A program made the position numbers and the translations under genes. Of a DNA stretch of 64,000 nt, positions 55,860 to 64,000 are shown piece after piece. Origin of the DNA: Thiomicrorhabdus arctica DSM 13458 (GTDB lineage Bacteria > Pseudomonadota > Gammaproteobacteria > Thiomicrospirales > Thiomicrospiraceae); NCBI RefSeq assembly GCF_000381085.1, contig NZ_KB905901.1, forward strand, positions 62,001 to 126,000, in the 5' to 3' direction. The notes under the pieces were generated by a model. The model worked only from the letters and a program-made list of their open reading frames with translations, was not told where the DNA came from and ran no database searches. Within the stretch, counting starts at the first letter, position 1; the number at the start of each line of letters is the position of its first letter.

Positions 55860-58688
55860 ATGACAGACTATAAACCAACCTTAAACTTGCCTGAAACAGA
55901 TTTTCCAATGCGTGGAAGCCTGCCAAACCGTGAGCCTGCTCAAGTTGCCAAATGGCAATCAGAATCGTTATATCAAACGGTTCGTGCGCACATGAAAGGC
56001 CGTCCAAAGTTTATTTTGCATGACGGACCTCCGTATGCAAATGGTGATATTCACATTGGTCATGCCGTCAATAAAGTGCTAAAAGACATGATTGTTAAAT
56101 CAAAAGGTCTTAGTGGCTTTGATGCACCGTTGGTGCCAGGTTGGGATTGTCATGGTCTGCCGATTGAACTGAATGTTGAAAAGAAAAAAGGTAAGGTCGG
56201 CCAAAAGATTGGAGCGACTGAGTTCCGCGAAGAGTGCCGTATTTACGCACAGAAACAGGTTGATGGCCAGATGGCGGATTTCCAGCGTCTCGGAATTTTG
56301 GCCGATTGGGACAATCCGTATCTAACTAAAGATTTTGCTTTTGAAGCCAATGAAATTCGTGCCTTGTCTAAAATTGTAGCTAACGGACACTTGGTTAAGG
56401 GCACTAAACCCGTTTACTGGAGTGTCGGTGCGCATACCGCATTGGCAGAAGCGGAAGTTGAATATGAGAATAAACGTTCTAAATCGATTGATGTGCGTTT
56501 TCCCGTCATTGATGATAAAGCCTTTTTTGCGCGCTGCCACCATGTGGAAGACCATTTAGGTGAAGGTCCTTTATCTGTGGTTATTTGGACAACGACACCT
56601 TGGACTTTACCGGCTAACCAAGCGGTTTCTATCAATCCTGAATTAGAATATGCCGTCGTACAGGTGGAAGGCGAACAAGGTCCAGAGCGTCTGTTTATCG
56701 CTGAAGCGATGATTAAAGACTCTATGGATAAATGGGGGTTCGATAAATATCGCGTGATTGCATACGGTCCGGGATCAGAGTTTGATTTAATCCGTTTACA
56801 GCACCCATTTTACGATCGTATTGTGCCATTAATTTTAGGGGATCATGTCACCACAGAAGCCGGTACCGGTTGTGTGCATACTGCGCCAGGTCATGGTCAA
56901 GAAGATTTCGCGGTCGGTCTGAAATATGATCTAGACGTTGATTGTCCAGTAGATGGCTCGGGTAACTTTGTGGCTGGGACGCCTTTGTTTGAAGGTGAGA
57001 ATGTTCTAAAAGTTGATGATCACGTTATTGAAGTGTTAAAAGAGCACAAGGCGTTATTGCACATTGAAGTCATTGAGCACAGTTACCCGCATTGCTGGCG
57101 GACTAAAACGCCATTGATTTTCCGTACCACTCCTCAGTGGTTTATCAGCATGAGCGAAGGCGGATTAAGTGATCTTGCTTTGGCGGAAATCAAGAAAGTT
57201 CAATGGATTCCTGAATGGGGCCAAAACCGTATTGAAGGCATGATTGAAGGTCGCCCGGACTGGTGTATCTCTCGTCAGCGTTTCTGGGGGGTGCCAATCG
57301 CCATCTTCGTCCATAAAGTGACGGGTGATATGCATCCCCGTACCGTTGAGTTGATGGAAGAAGTGGCCAAACTCGTTGAGGTCAGCTCGATTGATGCTTG
57401 GTATGATTTGGATATGGATGCGATGCTGGGGGCGGAAGCCGACGACTATGAGCAAGTCACTGACATCTTAGATGTTTGGTTCGATTCGGGGATTTCACAC
57501 TATACGGTTCTGAATCAGCGTGAAGAGTTATCAGCGCCAGCAGATCTGTATTTAGAAGGCTCTGATCAACATCGTGGTTGGTTCCAATCGTCGCTGTTAT
57601 CCTCATTAGCATTAGACGGCAAAGCACCTTATAAACAAGTCTTAACACATGGTTTTACCGTCGATAAAGACGGCAAGAAAATGTCTAAGTCTAAGGGTAA
57701 TGTCGTTGCACCTCAGAAGATTTCGAATACTTTAGGTGCCGATATTTTACGCCTGTGGATTTCGGCTGCGGATTATCGTTATGAGATGACTGTCTCGGAT
57801 GAAATCATCAGCCGTACGGCGGATGCTTACCGTCGAATTCGTAATACCGCACGTTTCTTACTGGCGAATATCAATGGCTTTAATCCAGCGACCGATATGG
57901 TTGCTTATGAAAATCTGTTACCGCTCGATAAGTGGGTCATTGGGCATACTGCGAAGCTGCAAAAAGAGATCATCGAGTCTTACGACAGTTACAACTTCCA
58001 TAATATTTATCAAAATGTCACACACTTCTGTTCAGTTGAATTGGGCGCGTTTTATTTAGATGTCATTAAAGATCGTCAGTACACTTGCAAGACCGATGGC
58101 TTAGCACGTCGCTCTGCACAAACGGCTTTGTATCATATTATTGAAGCAATGACGCGTTGGATTGCACCTATCTTGAGCTTTACTGCAGAAGAGTTATGGG
58201 AAGTGATTCCTGGTGAACGCCCATCGACTGTTTTTGTTGCAACTTGGTATGAAGGTTTAACAGTGTTAGACGAGTCAACGGCGCTTAATTCTGATTACTG
58301 GAACGAGATGATTTCAGTACGTTCTGCAGTGGCAAAACAGCTTGAGCAGTTACGAGCAGATAAAGTCATTAAAGGTTCGCTAACGGCAGAAGTCACATTG
58401 TATTGTGAAGACACTCTGTTCGCTAAGCTTTCTCAATTAGAAGACGAATTACGTTTTGTATTGATTACTTCTGCGGCGACATTGAAGCCTTTGTCCGAAA
58501 AATCTACTGCTGCTTTAGAGTCAGAAATGCCAGGTCTTTGGATTGAAGCGGGCGCAGCAGAAGCACCGAAGTGTGCACGTTGTTGGCATCATAGTGAAAC
58601 GGTCGGCCAGACAGTCGCGCATCCTGAACTCTGTACACGTTGTGTCGAAAACGTCGATGGGGATGGAGAAATTCGCCACTTCGCCTAA
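55860..58688 (+). CDS. ileS: Isoleucyl-tRNA synthetase
   Basis: A 942-residue class I synthetase: [20 protein letters not shown] (HIGH), editing domain with [22 protein letters not shown], and the C-terminal zinc site CARCWHH...CTRC. Length fits the family (E. coli 938). Upstream of lspA with a long structured gap. Confidence 0.98.
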   Translation: MTDYKPTLNLPETDFPMRGSLPNREPAQVAKWQSESLYQTVRAHMKGRPKFILHDGPPYANGDIHIGHAVNKVLKDMIVKSKGLSGFDAPLVPGWDCHGLPIELNVEKKKGKVGQKIGATEFREECRIYAQKQVDGQMADFQRLGILADWDNPYLTKDFAFEANEIRALSKIVANGHLVKGTKPVYWSVGAHTALAEAEVEYENKRSKSIDVRFPVIDDKAFFARCHHVEDHLGEGPLSVVIWTTTPWTLPANQAVSINPELEYAVVQVEGEQGPERLFIAEAMIKDSMDKWGFDKYRVIAYGPGSEFDLIRLQHPFYDRIVPLILGDHVTTEAGTGCVHTAPGHGQEDFAVGLKYDLDVDCPVDGSGNFVAGTPLFEGENVLKVDDHVIEVLKEHKALLHIEVIEHSYPHCWRTKTPLIFRTTPQWFISMSEGGLSDLALAEIKKVQWIPEWGQNRIEGMIEGRPDWCISRQRFWGVPIAIFVHKVTGDMHPRTVELMEEVAKLVEVSSIDAWYDLDMDAMLGAEADDYEQVTDILDVWFDSGISHYTVLNQREELSAPADLYLEGSDQHRGWFQSSLLSSLALDGKAPYKQVLTHGFTVDKDGKKMSKSKGNVVAPQKISNTLGADILRLWISAADYRYEMTVSDEIISRTADAYRRIRNTARFLLANINGFNPATDMVAYENLLPLDKWVIGHTAKLQKEIIESYDSYNFHNIYQNVTHFCSVELGAFYLDVIKDRQYTCKTDGLARRSAQTALYHIIEAMTRWIAPILSFTAEELWEVIPGERPSTVFVATWYEGLTVLDESTALNSDYWNEMISVRSAVAKQLEQLRADKVIKGSLTAEVTLYCEDTLFAKLSQLEDELRFVLITSAATLKPLSEKSTAALESEMPGLWIEAGAAEAPKCARCWHHSETVGQTVAHPELCTRCVENVDGDGEIRHFA

Positions 58689-58708
58689 TAGAGAGCACAT
58701 ATCGCGTC

Positions 58709-58787
58709 TAAAACACGCCTGTTCTGCATTGAAAAAAGACGTTTACAAGCTGTAAACTCACCTTTCGTATTGAACAGACGTGTTTTA
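58709..58787. repeat. Nested inverted repeat between ileS and lspA
   Basis: TAAAACACGCCTGTTC (58709-58724) pairs with GAACAGACGTGTTTTA (58772-58787) with one mismatch, and inside it GTTTAC-AAGCT-GTAAAC (58741-58757) forms a second hairpin. The T-poor end makes it a weak terminator; it could be an mRNA structure that separates ileS and lspA output. Confidence 0.6.
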
Positions 58788-58917
58788 GGGGTAATCTGTA
58801 TTGCTATAGACCATTGTTATTTTAGGCACGGAGATATAAAGGTTTTAGAGATTCTTTAACCTGGAGTATTCGTGCTTTTTTGTAGGCGAAATTAAATGAA
58901 ATCAAAATGGAAAGATT

Positions 58918-59436
58918 ATGTCTGATAATAAAATGACGGCTACGGCACTCAATTCACTGTGGATAGCGATTTTGATCATAGTGTTTGATCAGTTAACGAA
59001 GTTTTGGGCCGTTTCGACTTTAACCTTTGCAGAACCCGTTGCCGTGATGCCTTATTTGAATTGGACATTGGCTTATAACGATGGTGCGGCTTTTAGCTTC
59101 TTAGCCGAAATGGGCGGTTGGCAACGTTGGGTTTTTGGCGGTTTGGCATTAGTCGTAAGTACTGTATTAATCCTATGGTTAAGAAAACTGCCTAAATTAT
59201 TAACGGTTGAAGTCTGGGGAATTAACTTAGTCTTAGGAGGTGCCGTCGGAAATGTTATAGATCGATTCTTAGAAGGGCGAGTGACAGATTTTATCGATTT
59301 CTACATTGAAAGTTGGCATTATGCCACATTCAATGTCGCTGATATGGCCATTACCGCAGGCGCAATTTTATTATTGTTATCAGAATTCTTTCTTAAGCCT
59401 AAAAAAGAAAAAATATTAAAACAAGCAGATGAATAG
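58918..59436 (+). CDS. lspA: Lipoprotein signal peptidase (LspA)
   Basis: A 172-residue aspartic peptidase with four TM helices and the motifs FDQLTKFWA, NDGAAFSF, GAVGNVIDRFLEGRVTDFIDF and FNVADMAI, which hold the two catalytic Asp. Cleaves prolipoproteins before the acylated Cys. The usual following gene (fkpB/ispH) is absent; the strand switches. Confidence 0.97.
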   Translation: MSDNKMTATALNSLWIAILIIVFDQLTKFWAVSTLTFAEPVAVMPYLNWTLAYNDGAAFSFLAEMGGWQRWVFGGLALVVSTVLILWLRKLPKLLTVEVWGINLVLGGAVGNVIDRFLEGRVTDFIDFYIESWHYATFNVADMAITAGAILLLLSEFFLKPKKEKILKQADE

Positions 59437-59451
59437 TCTCTAGCTCGGGTT

Positions 59452-60765
59452 TTAACCTTTAGGGTTTATCGTCTGTTGATAGAGGAAGATTAATCCACTA
59501 TTCGATGGAGCATTCATGAGGAATATTTTGCCTCCTGTTTGCTCCGCCGCTGATTTGGCAATGGCCATGCCCAGGCCCAGGCCTGTCCCAGATACTTCCG
59601 TTTCGGTAGCTCGTGTAAATGCCTCAAATACGTTTTGTAATTGTTGTTCATTAATTCCGGGGCCTTGATCTTCAATTTTAATCTCCCAGCATGGTCCATC
59701 TTGGGTAGCTGTAATACTGATATGGGTGTTTGATGCACTGTATTTAATCGCATTGTCCAAGGCATTACATACGATTAAGCTTAAGGCTTCTAGATGGGTT
59801 TCAACGCTCAACGCCTCGTCAACCTCTAAAGATAATTCTATCGACTTTTCATCGGCAGCTGGGAAATACAAACCAATGCAATCTCGTAATAAGGGCGCCA
59901 AAGGTAAAGGTCGTTTAATCAGTGCCACACTTTGCATGCGATTAATATCCAGTAGTTGCTCCGTTAAGCGAATGCTACGGTTTACCCCCGCTTTAAGCGG
60001 GACTAAACGTTCATGCATTTCAGGCACTGTTTTAGCATGTTCCAAGTTTTGAACCTGCAATGATAAAGCAGCTAAAGGTGTTCTCAACTCATGAGCCGCA
60101 TCTGCGGTAAAGCGTTTTTGCTGAATAAAAGCTTGATGAAGGCGTGCCAATAGACGGTTAATCGCTGAGATGAAATGACTTAATTCTTGTGGGATATCTA
60201 GCTCAGGCAAAGCTTCTGGCACTTGATGGCTGAGTTGTTGATCAATTTGATTTGACAATTTTTCAACTGAACGTAATTCACGATTTAACCCCCAAATAAA
60301 AACGCCCAGGGTGATCGGCAAGAGCAATAACATGGGAAAGAGCGTTCGTAAGGCACTGTTTAACGCAAGTTCATCTCTTTCTGCCGTTGGTTGCGCCACC
60401 ACTAAACGAGGCTGAGCTTGAAGGTCACTCACCCATAGACGGTAGCGAGTTTCACCATTTTGAATTTCATGAAAGCCAGGAGTCAACTTGGAATTTAACC
60501 AGATAGGCAATGCGTGACTGTTTAATTGCCAAACCTCTAAGGCATATTCATGGTCAGTTCCGACTTTTTTATGCAGAACACCCGTATTTTGTGCATTAAG
60601 GAGCCCAATTTGGCGCAGAGTGTCATCTTGAAATTCTTGTGCTTCTTGATAAGCAAAATAAAAAACGGTCATTGAAGCGAAGCTGCTCGCTAACAGAATG
60701 CTGATGAGCAATAAAACAGTTAGGCGTTTACGAATAGAGGGCATCGAACTTTTAGCGTTTAACAT
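59452..60765 (-). CDS. Sensor histidine kinase, QseC-like
   Basis: A 437-residue kinase: two TM segments (about 12-33 and 150-172) around a short periplasmic domain, HAMP-like linker, HisKA with TADAAHELRTPLAAL, and ATPase with LDNAIKYS, EDQGPGI and GTGLGLGMAIAKSAAE. Partner of the adjacent OmpR-type regulator, zero-gap. Its signal is unknown. Confidence 0.94.
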   Translation of the reverse strand: MLNAKSSMPSIRKRLTVLLLISILLASSFASMTVFYFAYQEAQEFQDDTLRQIGLLNAQNTGVLHKKVGTDHEYALEVWQLNSHALPIWLNSKLTPGFHEIQNGETRYRLWVSDLQAQPRLVVAQPTAERDELALNSALRTLFPMLLLLPITLGVFIWGLNRELRSVEKLSNQIDQQLSHQVPEALPELDIPQELSHFISAINRLLARLHQAFIQQKRFTADAAHELRTPLAALSLQVQNLEHAKTVPEMHERLVPLKAGVNRSIRLTEQLLDINRMQSVALIKRPLPLAPLLRDCIGLYFPAADEKSIELSLEVDEALSVETHLEALSLIVCNALDNAIKYSASNTHISITATQDGPCWEIKIEDQGPGINEQQLQNVFEAFTRATETEVSGTGLGLGMAIAKSAAEQTGGKIFLMNAPSNSGLIFLYQQTINPKG

Positions 60766-61434
60766 CTAGGTTAAATTTTCCTTTGGCACCAGCCAACCAG
60801 CGCCGCGGACATTTTTAATCACACTGGCGTTTAACTTTTTACGCAGGGCATGGATTAAAAAATCAATCGCATTGCTTTCGACTTCCTCATTCCAACCATA
60901 GAGGTGATCCTCTAACTCAGAACGAGAAAAAATGCGGCCTGGCTGGCGTATAAGGGTTTGTAACAATGCAAATTCTTTGGCGGTTAAAACTTGACACGTG
61001 TCCTGCCAGCAGGCTTCAAAATTACTGGGGTTAAGTTGCAATCTCCCCACGCTTAGCAGCGGTACAACCTGTCCTGTTTGGCGGCGTAAGCTGGCTCGTA
61101 ACCGTGCTAATAACTCTTGCATGTGAAAGGGTTTAATGACATAGTCATCTGCTCCCAAGTCTAATCCTTGAATGCGATTTTCCAAACCATCACGTGCCGT
61201 TAGAATCAAAATAGGCAGTTTGAGTCCTTGCAGGCGAATTTGGCGTAAAACGCTAAAGCCATCTTGTTTCGGCAAACCTAAATCTAATAAAATGGCTTGA
61301 TAATTTTGTGTGCTTAAAGTCAATAATGCTGCTTCACCATTTTTAACCCAATCGACTGCGTAAGCGGCCTGTTTTAAGGCAATGACCAATGCTTCGGCGA
61401 GCATAGAATCATCTTCAACTAACAAAATTCGCAT
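60766..61434 (-). CDS. OmpR-family response regulator, QseB-like
   Basis: A 222-residue regulator: receiver with RILLVEDDSMLAEAL, phospho-Asp in ILLDLGLPKQDGF and Lys in VIKPFHM; C-terminal winged helix with LTAKEFALLQTLIRQPGRIFSRSELEDHLYG. ATG at 61434 follows AGGTGGAGG; an in-frame GTG at 61446 is inside that ribosome site. First gene of the two-component operon. Confidence 0.95.
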   Translation of the reverse strand: MRILLVEDDSMLAEALVIALKQAAYAVDWVKNGEAALLTLSTQNYQAILLDLGLPKQDGFSVLRQIRLQGLKLPILILTARDGLENRIQGLDLGADDYVIKPFHMQELLARLRASLRRQTGQVVPLLSVGRLQLNPSNFEACWQDTCQVLTAKEFALLQTLIRQPGRIFSRSELEDHLYGWNEEVESNAIDFLIHALRKKLNASVIKNVRGAGWLVPKENLT

Positions 61435-61463
61435 ATCATCCTCCACCTTTTAAGACATGTAGT

Positions 61464-61856
61464 CTAACGGAATAATTCAATCCAGAAGTCATAAGTCATT
61501 ACTATGACCAGCGCCCAAATGCAGAACACCAGCCATAATCCGAGTTTAGAGGCAGGTAGTTTTTGGTGGGTAAAGACAATGGCTTGGTTTTGAAAATCTT
61601 GCCATAATGGTTTTGGGATCCATTTTATAGCCAGCCAAATGCCAAGAGGCACTAAGAGTAAATCATCTAAATATCCTAAAACAGGAATGAAGTCTGGAAT
61701 CAGATCAATTGGGCTAAGTGCATAGGCCAAAACCAGGATAGAAAAATACTTAACCCTGATAGGCGTTTCTTTAGACTGGGTCGCATAATAAAGGGCCACT
61801 AAATTTAACTTCAGTTTCGTGGCCCACTTTTTGATTTGAGTTATAAAATGTAACAT
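61464..61856 (-). CDS. YkvA (DUF1232) family protein
   Basis: A 130-residue protein with the DUF1232 core YFSILVLAYALSPIDLIPDFIPVLGYLDDLLLVPLGIWLAIKWIP and a C-terminal TM segment. Function unknown. Ends 17 bases before the two-component operon. Confidence 0.9.
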   Translation of the reverse strand: MLHFITQIKKWATKLKLNLVALYYATQSKETPIRVKYFSILVLAYALSPIDLIPDFIPVLGYLDDLLLVPLGIWLAIKWIPKPLWQDFQNQAIVFTHQKLPASKLGLWLVFCIWALVIVMTYDFWIELFR

Positions 61857-61896
61857 TGCTTAAACCGACTTAAAATATTTTGACATAAAGACTCAG

Positions 61897-62085
61897 TCAT
61901 TTTAATGCTGAGCTTTCTCTAAGGTAGCTTAAGTGCATCGACATAGAAACTGCATCACCACCGATTTTATCGTGAGTGGTGGCAAAAATTCTGACGATCC
62001 AGAAATCAGGTGTGATTTCTGGAACTTTGCTGAGTACTGTTTGAATAGGCGAACCAGACATCTCTAATAAAAATTTTTGAGACAT
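61897..62085 (-). pseudogene. Truncated COG4705 paralog
   Basis: A 62-residue frame after a good ribosome site (AAGGAA): LSKVPEITPDFWIVRIFATTHDKIGGDAVSMSMHL mirrors the first helix of the full-length neighbour (LNKVPQVVLLFWIIKILSTTVGETAADFLAVDL), then ends in RESSALK. The other helices are missing. Probably a decayed tandem duplicate; it may still be translated. Confidence 0.65.
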
Positions 62086-62104
62086 CGTAGTGTTCCTTAT
62101 GATG

Positions 62105-62878
62105 TTATTCAAATTTGGGTTTTGGTGCTGTTACGGTAGAAAAGACAACCCCTAAAAGGATCACGGTTAAGAAACCTGCACTGGTATATGCTGCACCGAT
62201 ACCGAGCCCACCATTTACGACATCTTGTGATAAGTAATCACCCAAATAAGCCCCAAGTGGACGGGTTAAAATATAGACCAACCAAAAGCTAAATATACCG
62301 TTTAAATGCCACTTAAAATGTGCAATAGCAATCAGTGCTATCGCTGTTCCAAAAAGGATCAAAGAATTAGCATAGCCTAATCCAAGGCTTTCCGCCAGTA
62401 AATCACCTGCCGCTGTGCCTAATGCAAAGGTAAAGAGAATCGTTAGCCAATAATAAAGTTCACGTTTTCGGGTATTGATGAATTGAATATCCAGCGTTTT
62501 TTCAGCGCGGTACCAAAGGCCAAAAGTAAGCAATAAGGCAATCGAAAATCCAGCGGTTGCGGTTTCTAAAGAGACCCCCATATTATCGACTAGGTTGTCG
62601 GTCACTAATGTCCCTACTACACTAATCAACACGACATTGAGCCAATAGAGCCAAGGAATGTATTGAACTTGTCGAATTTGATAAACCAAAGCCGATCCCA
62701 ATAGGGCAAACATGATCCAAGAAGTATTGACGAGACCAAAATTTAAATCCACCGCTAAAAAATCTGCGGCCGTTTCACCTACGGTTGTAGATAGGATTTT
62801 AATTATCCAGAAGAGTAAGACGACTTGAGGTACTTTGTTGAGTAATATTTGACTCATGTTCGTTGTTTTCGTATTCAT
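62105..62878 (-). CDS. COG4705 membrane protein
   Basis: A 257-residue membrane protein with about eight TM segments. It has an internal repeat: KILSTTVGETAADFLAVDL near the start and FALGTAAGDLLAESLGLGY in the middle, both with T-x-GD/E-x-x-A-D patterns, plus RPLGAYLGDYLS later, as in COG4705 proteins. Function is unknown. ATG 62878 follows GGGG; the longer frame to 62890 begins with TTG. 12 bases from the PepSY gene. Confidence 0.88.
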   Translation of the reverse strand: MNTKTTNMSQILLNKVPQVVLLFWIIKILSTTVGETAADFLAVDLNFGLVNTSWIMFALLGSALVYQIRQVQYIPWLYWLNVVLISVVGTLVTDNLVDNMGVSLETATAGFSIALLLTFGLWYRAEKTLDIQFINTRKRELYYWLTILFTFALGTAAGDLLAESLGLGYANSLILFGTAIALIAIAHFKWHLNGIFSFWLVYILTRPLGAYLGDYLSQDVVNGGLGIGAAYTSAGFLTVILLGVVFSTVTAPKPKFE

Positions 62879-62890
62879 GTTGTGCCCCAA

Positions 62891-63190
62891 TTAATCTTGT
62901 TTTTGCTGCAAAATTTTGCCAGTGTTGGCATCTATTTTTATATCCCAAGCTAAGGGCTTATTGACGATTTCTATTTCATATACGGCTCGAGGGTCATCAC
63001 CTTCGAATTGCGCACTAACTGTTTTCCCGCCAGTGGACTGTTCGGCAATCTTTACGGCTTCAATTAAGGTAATCTGCATATCTTGTACAGCAAAATTTTC
63101 CTGCTCTGAGGCAAAAACGCAGGTTGAGGCACCTAAAGTACCGATTGTAAATAGACTAGGAATAAGTAGGTGAGTCATAACATTTTTCAT
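62891..63190 (-). CDS. Secreted PepSY-domain protein
   Basis: A 99-residue protein: signal peptide MKNVMTHLLIPSLFTIGTLGASTCVFA, then one PepSY domain with ITLIEAVKIAEQSTGGKTVSAQFE and YEIEIVNKPLAWDIKIDANTGKIL. Such small periplasmic PepSY proteins often sit beside QseBC-type systems and COG4705 genes. ATG 63190 follows GGAGCA; an extension to 63244 is unlikely. Confidence 0.9.
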   Translation of the reverse strand: MKNVMTHLLIPSLFTIGTLGASTCVFASEQENFAVQDMQITLIEAVKIAEQSTGGKTVSAQFEGDDPRAVYEIEIVNKPLAWDIKIDANTGKILQQKQD

Positions 63191-63351
63191 AATATTGCTC
63201 CAAAGGTTATAGATAAAGTTTAGATTCATGCTTAATTTAAACAATGAAAATTAGCTAAAAATTAGGAGGTGGAATGAGAATAGAAATATGACTTTATGTG
63301 AATACTACCATCACTGTTTTTTAAATTAATCGACTTAGCTTAGAGTGATGT

Positions 63352-64000
63352 TTAATCAACAGAGTTGTTTAGGTTGTGCACTAAGGTTTTATAAGCGGGA
63401 TGGTTTCTGAGTAGCATTCTGCCTGCTTCAATCAGTTTGTCCACTTCATCTTTTGTCAAAGTAAAAGAGCTGGTAATGGCATTAAAAAAGTCACTGCGTA
63501 GCGGTTCTTTAATGCCGCTAAAGCCCACTTCGATAAAATAATCCGTTACCTTTTTTTCAGGCGTAGAAAGTTCTTGGCTCCAACGTTGCATCCCTTTTTG
63601 AAACAGTTCAATCGTCGCGGCATTATAACGATGGAGTTGAATGTCCGAGACCGCATTAATCGTACTTTCTATGCTTGGAACTTGATTGGTCTTGCCAATA
63701 TCTGGACTGGAATGAGTAGAGGCATTGACGGCAATAACGGCAAAGTGACTTACAGGTTTTCGGTTGAGTTTTTTGAGGATTTGTTGAGCACCTCCTGAAA
63801 GTTCCATCACTTCATAAATTGCACGTAGTCCTAAATTATCTGTAATTCCACCATCCACAAGATGAATATATTTTAAGTTTTTATCGGTTTTTAGGTATTT
63901 ATGAAGGTCTTGTTGGGTCGCTTTCACTTCCTGACTGGAATGCGATGTCTGTTTAGAATTAAGTAACATTGCATTCTGTTTATTCTTGCAGTTTTGGTAG
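63352..64000 (-). CDS. Patatin-like phospholipase, C-terminal part, runs off right edge
   Basis: The frame is open from the stop at 63352 to the window edge, past the ATG at 63969. It has the patatin catalytic Asp motif LVDGGITDNLGLRAIYE; the GxSxG serine motif would lie upstream outside the window. The C-terminal helices fit bacterial patatin lipases. Membership is likely, activity unknown. Confidence 0.8.
   Translation of the reverse strand, partial: YQNCKNKQNAMLLNSKQTSHSSQEVKATQQDLHKYLKTDKNLKYIHLVDGGITDNLGLRAIYEVMELSGGAQQILKKLNRKPVSHFAVIAVNASTHSSPDIGKTNQVPSIESTINAVSDIQLHRYNAATIELFQKGMQRWSQELSTPEKKVTDYFIEVGFSGIKEPLRSDFFNAITSSFTLTKDEVDKLIEAGRMLLRNHPAYKTLVHNLNNSVD

Overview
The window reads as a chromosomal segment of a gammaproteobacterium. 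The core gene orders rplM-rpsI, miaB-phoH-ybeY-corC-lnt, leuS-lptE-holA, nadD-rsfS-rlmH and rpsT-murJ-ribF-ileS-lspA are all typical of that class. The style (moderate AT content, many small regulatory and membrane genes) would suit a Thiomicrospira/Hydrogenovibrio-like sulfur oxidiser, but no gene here proves that genus; it is inference only.

Layout. Bases 1-5478 are the right part of an integrated element. It holds the N-terminal part of a P2-gpA-like replication protein running off the left edge, a small coupled ORF, an AlpA/excisionase-like HTH protein, an unknown soluble + membrane protein pair, an SRA-HNH modification-dependent nuclease, and a tyrosine integrase beside a 3' remnant of tRNA-Ile(CAU). 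The remnant is the expected right junction; the intact tRNA should lie left of the window. Bases 5479-7178 are gene-poor with one unrecognised ORF. Bases 7179-12640 carry an HDOD protein and a membrane partner, a SprA-like putative metalloprotease, an ArsR regulator, a CtpA protease and a DJ-1/YajL protein. Bases 12877-15047 are an HvfABC-type RiPP cluster: a precursor with six EGxCG(G) motifs, an MNIO (DUF692) enzyme and a DUF2063 partner, with a hairpin terminator after the precursor gene. Bases 15320-19612 hold YihY, an orphan FecCD/ATPase pair of heme or cobalamin transporter type, and an ECF sigma factor with a DUF3379 partner. nrdA (20012-22279) stands alone with DnaA-box and NrdR-box-like sites upstream. 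Then follow a diguanylate cyclase, a DUF2892 protein, a ModE-like regulator, a TorF-type porin, rplM-rpsI and a general porin.

Bases 29109-34916 form a pilin locus: three pilin-like proteins that share a Cys/Asp-rich module (one with RTX-like repeats at its C terminus), a response regulator, a histidine kinase and a fourth prepilin. From 35167 to 48488 is a dense housekeeping block. Bases 48710-52096 are a thiol/quinone stress group (glutathionyl-hydroquinone reductase, pirin, DoxX, divergent LysR). rpsT to lspA follow. The right end (59452-64000), all on the minus strand, has a QseBC-like two-component pair, a YkvA protein, a COG4705 membrane protein with a truncated paralog beside it, a PepSY protein and a patatin-like protein cut by the window edge.

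Two patterns are not explained by genes. A perfect 14-bp palindrome, GACCAGGCCTGGTC, and close variants recur between 19.6 and 54.7 kb, both between genes and inside unrelated coding sequences in different reading frames. A long intergenic inverted repeat of about 95-110 bp occurs twice, after nrdA and after rlmH, in opposite orientation.
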